Shown here one piece after another: positions 60,753-64,000 of a DNA stretch of 64,000 nt. Source of the DNA: Phytohabitans maris (GTDB taxonomy: Bacteria; Actinomycetota; Actinomycetes; Mycobacteriales; Micromonosporaceae); contig NZ_JAVHUY010000017.1 of the NCBI RefSeq assembly GCF_031085175.1, positions 124,001 through 188,000 of the forward strand, in the 5' to 3' direction. A program made the position numbers and the translations under genes. The notes under the pieces were generated by a model. The model was not told the origin of the DNA. It saw nothing but the letters and a program-made list of their open reading frames with translations, and ran no database searches. Positions within the stretch are counted from its first letter, which is position 1. Every line of letters starts with the position of its first letter.

Positions 60753-61405
60753 CGACTTCGGTCACGCGTGTGGCACGCGCCTCGCCCTGCGCGGTCGGCG
60801 ATCTCACCCCGCCCCCTGCGGGGAGCCGGCGGCCATCTGCGGTCTGCGCGACCACGACACCTCACCACCCCTCCGCCGCCGGGTGGGCGGATGTGTGTGT
60901 GCGGGGAGCTCTGGAGCTGCCCCGTCTGTGCTCCCTCTGGGGCGGGCTTGTGTCGCGTGGAGCCGGCAGCGGAGGTCGCGGATCTCGGCGAGCGCCAGCT
61001 CGCCGCCGGCCGTAGCGGTGCCCGTGGGAAAGCATCCGCGCACGCGGTCTACAGCTGAGGCCCGACCTCGAAAGCACTGCTTCCTGGGTCGCGAAGCGAC
61101 CATGAGGGGGAGGACGAGGCCCCGGGAGCGACAGTCCGCACCCAATGCCACTCACGCCTATTCGAGCAGGGCTGGCCAGCCCATGATCAACACCGGGCGG
61201 CGGTCGAGATCGTGGTATGTAGGTGCCCTCGGGTGGGCGGATTCGTACCACGATCTGCGGCCAGGGCTGATCTTGGAGTGTCGATCGTGGGAGGGCGGTC
61301 GGCTTGGGCGCGGCCGGTGGTCGTTGGTCTGGACCACCGCGAACGTCGCGGTGGCTTGATCACGGGCGGGCGCGTCCCGCGTCGAGCCCCGACTCCGAAA
61401 GCTTT
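60753..61405. other. Long intergenic region with repeat pieces
   Basis: 653 bases without a supportable gene. Bases 60780-60830 resemble the end of the dispersed repeat (CTCGCCCTGCGC, GATCTCACCCC). A copy in the reverse sense is split between 61109-61143 and 61321-61357. The insertion between them carries GATCGTGGTA (61208-61217) and its complement TACCACGATC (61246-61255). The two converging genes need a terminator here, but I cannot point to a single one. Confidence 0.55.
61109..61357 (-). repeat. Dispersed repeat, copy split by an insertion of about 177 bases
   Basis: On the minus strand the first piece (61357-61321) reads GCCACCGCGACGTTCGCGGT then GGTCCAGACC; the second (61143-61109) reads TGCGGACTGTCGCTCCCGGG then GCCTCGTCCTC. 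Joined, they follow copies B and C. Part of the GGTCCGGACC motif is present on both sides of the insertion. Confidence 0.55.
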
Positions 61406-62146
61406 CTAGCGCGCCGGGAGGCGATAGACGGAGACGTGCGAGCGCGAGTCGGCGGTGAAGGCGGCTCCGGACCAGTCGGCGTGCCGGCTCTCCAGCTCGA
61501 AGCCGGCGAGCTGGCCCATGAGGTCGAGCTCGGCGGGCCAGATGTAGCGGTGCGGGCTGCGGGTCAGCCGGGCCTGCTTGCTGTCGTCGTACCTGACGTG
61601 GTGCGAGACCACGTGCTGGCGCAGCACGTCGTACGTGTCCAGGCCGATGTAGCCCGGCTCGGTGTGCCAGACCACGGCCTGCTGGCCGGGTGGGAGCTTG
61701 CGCAGCTCGGGCACCCACAGCTCGATCACGAATCGGCCGCCGGGCGTGAGGTGGCGGGCGGCGTTGCGAAAGCAGGCTACCTGCGCGGCCTGGTCGAGCA
61801 GGTTGGAGATGGTGTTGAAGACGAGGTAGGCGAGCGTGTACTCGCCCGGGGCGACCGCGGTGGTCATGTCGCCGACGATGACCGGGAGTGCGGTCTCGTC
61901 CACCTTTTCGCGGAGGCGGTCGACCATCGGGCGGGACAGTTCGATGCCGGTGACCGGTACGCCCCGCTCGGCGAGTGGTATGCCTACCCGGCCGGTGCCG
62001 ATGGCCAACTCCAGTGCCCGGCCGCCGCCCGCGAGCTCGGCCAGCCGGTCTACGGTCGGTCCCAGCACGTCGGGCGCGAACATGCCCGCACCAGGCGTGT
62101 CATAGCTTTGGGCGGCGTCGACGTCCCACAGCTCTTCCTGTCGCAT
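61406..62146 (-). CDS. Class I SAM-dependent methyltransferase
   Basis: 246 residues from ATG 62146. The SAM motif is LAGGGRALELAIGTGRVGIP then VTGIELSRPMVDRLREKVDE and YTLAYLVFNTISNLL. No sequence marks the substrate; the C-terminal half (ELDLMGQLAGFELESRHADW) is typical of ubiquinone/small-molecule methyltransferases. Confidence 0.88.
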   Translation of the reverse strand: MRQEELWDVDAAQSYDTPGAGMFAPDVLGPTVDRLAELAGGGRALELAIGTGRVGIPLAERGVPVTGIELSRPMVDRLREKVDETALPVIVGDMTTAVAPGEYTLAYLVFNTISNLLDQAAQVACFRNAARHLTPGGRFVIELWVPELRKLPPGQQAVVWHTEPGYIGLDTYDVLRQHVVSHHVRYDDSKQARLTRSPHRYIWPAELDLMGQLAGFELESRHADWSGAAFTADSRSHVSVYRLPAR

Positions 62147-62194
62147 CCGGTCCACGATGGTCGCGACGGCTCGCACCGTCCATCGATTAATGCC

Positions 62195-63160
62195 TCAGCC
62201 TCGGCCAGCGGCGAGGCCAGCGACGAGGCCAGCGGCCCGGTCGGCGGGTGCCAGGGCAGCGGGTGCCGGATCGGCGGGTGCCAGGTCGGCGGGAACGCCC
62301 GCGGCCCGGCCGGCGGGCGCGGGGCCGCCGGTGGCCAGGCTGCGGGCGCGGGCGGCGCGTTCCATGGCGCCCTTGTGGATCGGGCCGCTGCGAAAGCGCT
62401 TGGGGAGTGCGGCCAGCAGCAGCCGCAGCCCGCGCACGGAGACGTCGGCCGAGATGTCGGCGAGGGGCAGGCCCAGCGCGCCGTACATGCGGCGGGCCCA
62501 GGGCGGCAGCAGCGAGAACGCCGTGGCGGCGACGCCCAGGTAGGCCAGGCGCACCGGGGTGAGGCCCAGGCGCCAGGGGAGCGGCGGGTGGCTGAGGAAG
62601 AGGAACGTCTCGGCGCCCGCCTTGCTCATGCCCAGCTCGGGGCGGACGCGCGCGTAGTACTCGGCCACCTCGGCGGCGGTGCCGGGCACCGCCACCGGGT
62701 CGAGGCCGACGAGGGCGGCGGCGCGACGCTGCTCGGTGTAGTAGGCGTCGACGTCGGCCGGGCTCAGCGGCACGCCGGCGCGGCGGGCGGTGGAGACGAA
62801 CGACTCGATCTCGGCTACGTGCACCCAGCGCAGCAGATCGGGATCGTCGACCCGAAACTCGGCGCCGGTGCGCGGGTCGGTGCCGCGCAGCCGGGCGTGC
62901 AGGGCCCGCACCCGCCGGCCGGCGGCCTCGGCCTGGGCGGTGGTGCCGTAGACGGTGGTGGCGACGTACTGCGAGGTGCGCACCAGCCGGCCCCACGGGT
63001 CGCTCCGGTAGTCGGAGTTTTGCGTCACGGCCGCCACCGCCAGGGGGTGCAGCGCCTGGAGGTAGAGCGAGCGGAGCCCGGCGACGAAGAGGATGGGCTC
63101 CTCGTGCACGCGCCAGCTCACCGAGTCGGGACCGAAGAGGCCGAGATCCTCAGATGTCAT
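62195..63160 (-). CDS. MpaB-like oxygenase (DUF2236)
   Basis: 321 residues from ATG 63160. SVSWRVHEEPILFVAGLRSL, YLQALHPLAVAAVTQNSDYR and DPWGRLVRTSQYVATTVYGT are the DUF2236/MpaB family blocks; members bind haem and include rubber oxygenase-like enzymes. The C-terminal 35 residues are a low-complexity Ala/Pro tail (ADLAPADPAPAALAPADRAA) from a GC repeat. The start overlaps the Fur-type gene by 11 bases. Confidence 0.85.
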   Translation of the reverse strand: MTSEDLGLFGPDSVSWRVHEEPILFVAGLRSLYLQALHPLAVAAVTQNSDYRSDPWGRLVRTSQYVATTVYGTTAQAEAAGRRVRALHARLRGTDPRTGAEFRVDDPDLLRWVHVAEIESFVSTARRAGVPLSPADVDAYYTEQRRAAALVGLDPVAVPGTAAEVAEYYARVRPELGMSKAGAETFLFLSHPPLPWRLGLTPVRLAYLGVAATAFSLLPPWARRMYGALGLPLADISADVSVRGLRLLLAALPKRFRSGPIHKGAMERAARARSLATGGPAPAGRAAGVPADLAPADPAPAALAPADRAAGLVAGLAAGRG

Positions 63161-63575
63161 CGGTCTTGCGGGCCTGGCACGCCGGGCACAGCCCCCAGAA
63201 CGTGACCTCCGCCTCGTCGATCTTGAAGCCGTGCGAGACGTTGGGGTCGAGGCAGGGCGCCTCGCCGACGGCACAGTCGATGTCGGCCACCTCGCCGCAG
63301 CCGCGGCAGACCACGTGGTGGTGGTTGTCACCGGCGCGGGCCTCGTATCGGGCGGGGCTGCCGGCCGGCTCGAGGCGGCGGGCGAGGCCGGCGCGGGACA
63401 GGGCGCCGAGCACGTCGTAGACGGCTTGGGTGGAGACGGAGTCGAGCCGGGTGCGCACCCGGCGGGCGATCTCGTCGACCTCCAGATGGCCGCCACCAGC
63501 CAGGACATCGAGCACGGCGAGGCGCGGTCGGGTCACCCGCAGGCCGCGCGACCGCAGCAGCTCTTCGCCGTGCAT
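63150..63575 (-). CDS. Fur-family metal-dependent regulator
   Basis: 141 residues. The winged helix is RVTRPRLAVLDVLAGGGHLE then STQAVYDVLGALSRAGLARR; the metal site has HHHVVCRGCGEV and a second CPAC pair. It looks like the FurA/peroxide-sensor group. Its overlap with an MpaB-like haem oxygenase suggests that the enzyme is controlled by iron or oxidative stress. Confidence 0.92.
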   Translation of the reverse strand: MHGEELLRSRGLRVTRPRLAVLDVLAGGGHLEVDEIARRVRTRLDSVSTQAVYDVLGALSRAGLARRLEPAGSPARYEARAGDNHHHVVCRGCGEVADIDCAVGEAPCLDPNVSHGFKIDEAEVTFWGLCPACQARKTDDI

Positions 63576-63739
63576 CTAGCAATAACAGCACGCGAATACG
63601 TCACCAGCAAGGCGCGCGGAACCCGGATGAACCGGTTCGACTCTGTCTCCGTAGCCACCGTTTGACAAGGGCATCATCCGCGAGACAGACAAATCGTACG
63701 CTGATCTCGCGGTCACATGGATCCCCCGAAGGAGGACTC

Positions 63740-64000
63740 GTGTTCGACGAGATCATGGGCCTGCCGATGCATCCTCTCGTGGTGCACGCCGCGGTGGTAT
63801 TCATCCCACTGCTCGCCGTCGCCGCCGTCGTATATACGTTGATCCCTCGCGTACGGGCCCGGATCGGCTGGGCCGCCGCCCTGCTGGCGATCGCCGGCCC
63901 GGTCGCGGCGTTCGTGGCGCGCGAGTCGGGGGAGCGGCTGCAGGAGCGGCTGGTCGCCGCCAACTACGGCCAGGAGATCCTCGACAAGGTCGCCGACCAC
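63740..64000 (+). CDS. DUF2231 membrane protein (3' end off the window)
   Basis: The first 87 residues from GTG 63740, with GGAGG four bases upstream. GLPMHPLVVHAAVVFIPLLA and a second helix (WAAALLAIAGPVAAFVARES) are the DUF2231 start. Members bear haem-like or redox functions in some annotations, but this is not clear. It is divergent from the Fur gene. Confidence 0.85.
   Translation, partial: MFDEIMGLPMHPLVVHAAVVFIPLLAVAAVVYTLIPRVRARIGWAAALLAIAGPVAAFVARESGERLQERLVAANYGQEILDKVADH

Noticed and set aside
60753-61405. Protein genes in the gap after the RecB-like gene
   Set aside because: All frames are short, overlap repeat sequence and lack start signals.
1-64000. CRISPR arrays, tRNA and rRNA genes
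   Set aside because: No regularly spaced repeats of the right size, no cloverleaf with the TTCGA arm and no rRNA stretch were seen on either strand.

Overview
The window is chromosomal DNA from a high-GC filamentous actinomycete. GC is very high, many genes start with GTG, genes often overlap by 1-8 bases, and families typical of actinobacteria are present (DUF3117, DUF6758, a SigE-family sigma factor, a KorAB 2-oxoacid:ferredoxin oxidoreductase, an Rv2578c-type radical SAM protein). I infer Micromonosporaceae from gene content; no rRNA gene is present to test this. I found no tRNA, rRNA or CRISPR array.

Layout. 1-9.6 kb: a secreted LTD/endonuclease/Calx-beta nuclease (cut by the left edge), a tandem GNAT protein, a membrane-anchored lytic transglycosylase, an FmdB zinc ribbon, a cyclase-STAND ATPase regulator and a secreted phospholipase A2. 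9.64-18.98 kb: an integrated mobile element of 9,335 bp. It lies inside the loop of a terminator hairpin, whose two perfectly complementary 24-base arms are now 9.3 kb apart. It carries a large serine integrase, a RepA-like ATPase followed by GGTGCTCC iteron-like repeats, several small unknown genes, a degenerate resolvase-like protein and a lone phage tail tape measure protein. It has no capsid, portal, terminase or conjugation genes, so it looks like a phage satellite or a reduced prophage.

19-29.5 kb: a GHL10 glycosidase, korAB, an orphan nuoA, a folP2-like gene, a DivIVA-like/SRPBCC/Tag operon, and an enoyl-CoA hydratase with its PaaX-type regulator. 29.5-38 kb: DUF3117, leucyl aminopeptidase, O-methyltransferase, htrA, tatB, mrp, DUF1003 and a soluble MgtE-N/CBS protein. 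Together with folP2 and tag this recalls the Mycobacterium tuberculosis Rv1207-Rv1232c order, but gpgS and sigE-rseA are missing. 38-53 kb: mostly metabolic genes, including a CitE-type lyase, a FadE19-like acyl-CoA dehydrogenase and a MaoC-type dehydratase spread over 12 kb, two DUF4190 proteins, and a LacI-regulated Gfo/Idh plus TIM-barrel sugar operon with a clear operator. 53-64 kb: an rRNA/tRNA methyltransferase, a PH-domain membrane protein, a SigE-family sigma factor with a membrane partner, PHP, MarC, a RecB-like Fe-S nuclease, a methyltransferase, an MpaB-like oxygenase overlapping a Fur regulator, and a DUF2231 gene cut by the right edge.

Two repeat families sit between genes. One is a terminator-like hairpin (8929, 38317, and the split copy at the element ends). 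The other is an element of about 85-95 bp with copies near 24.5, 35.5 and 45.1 kb and a copy near 61.1-61.4 kb that is split by an insertion.
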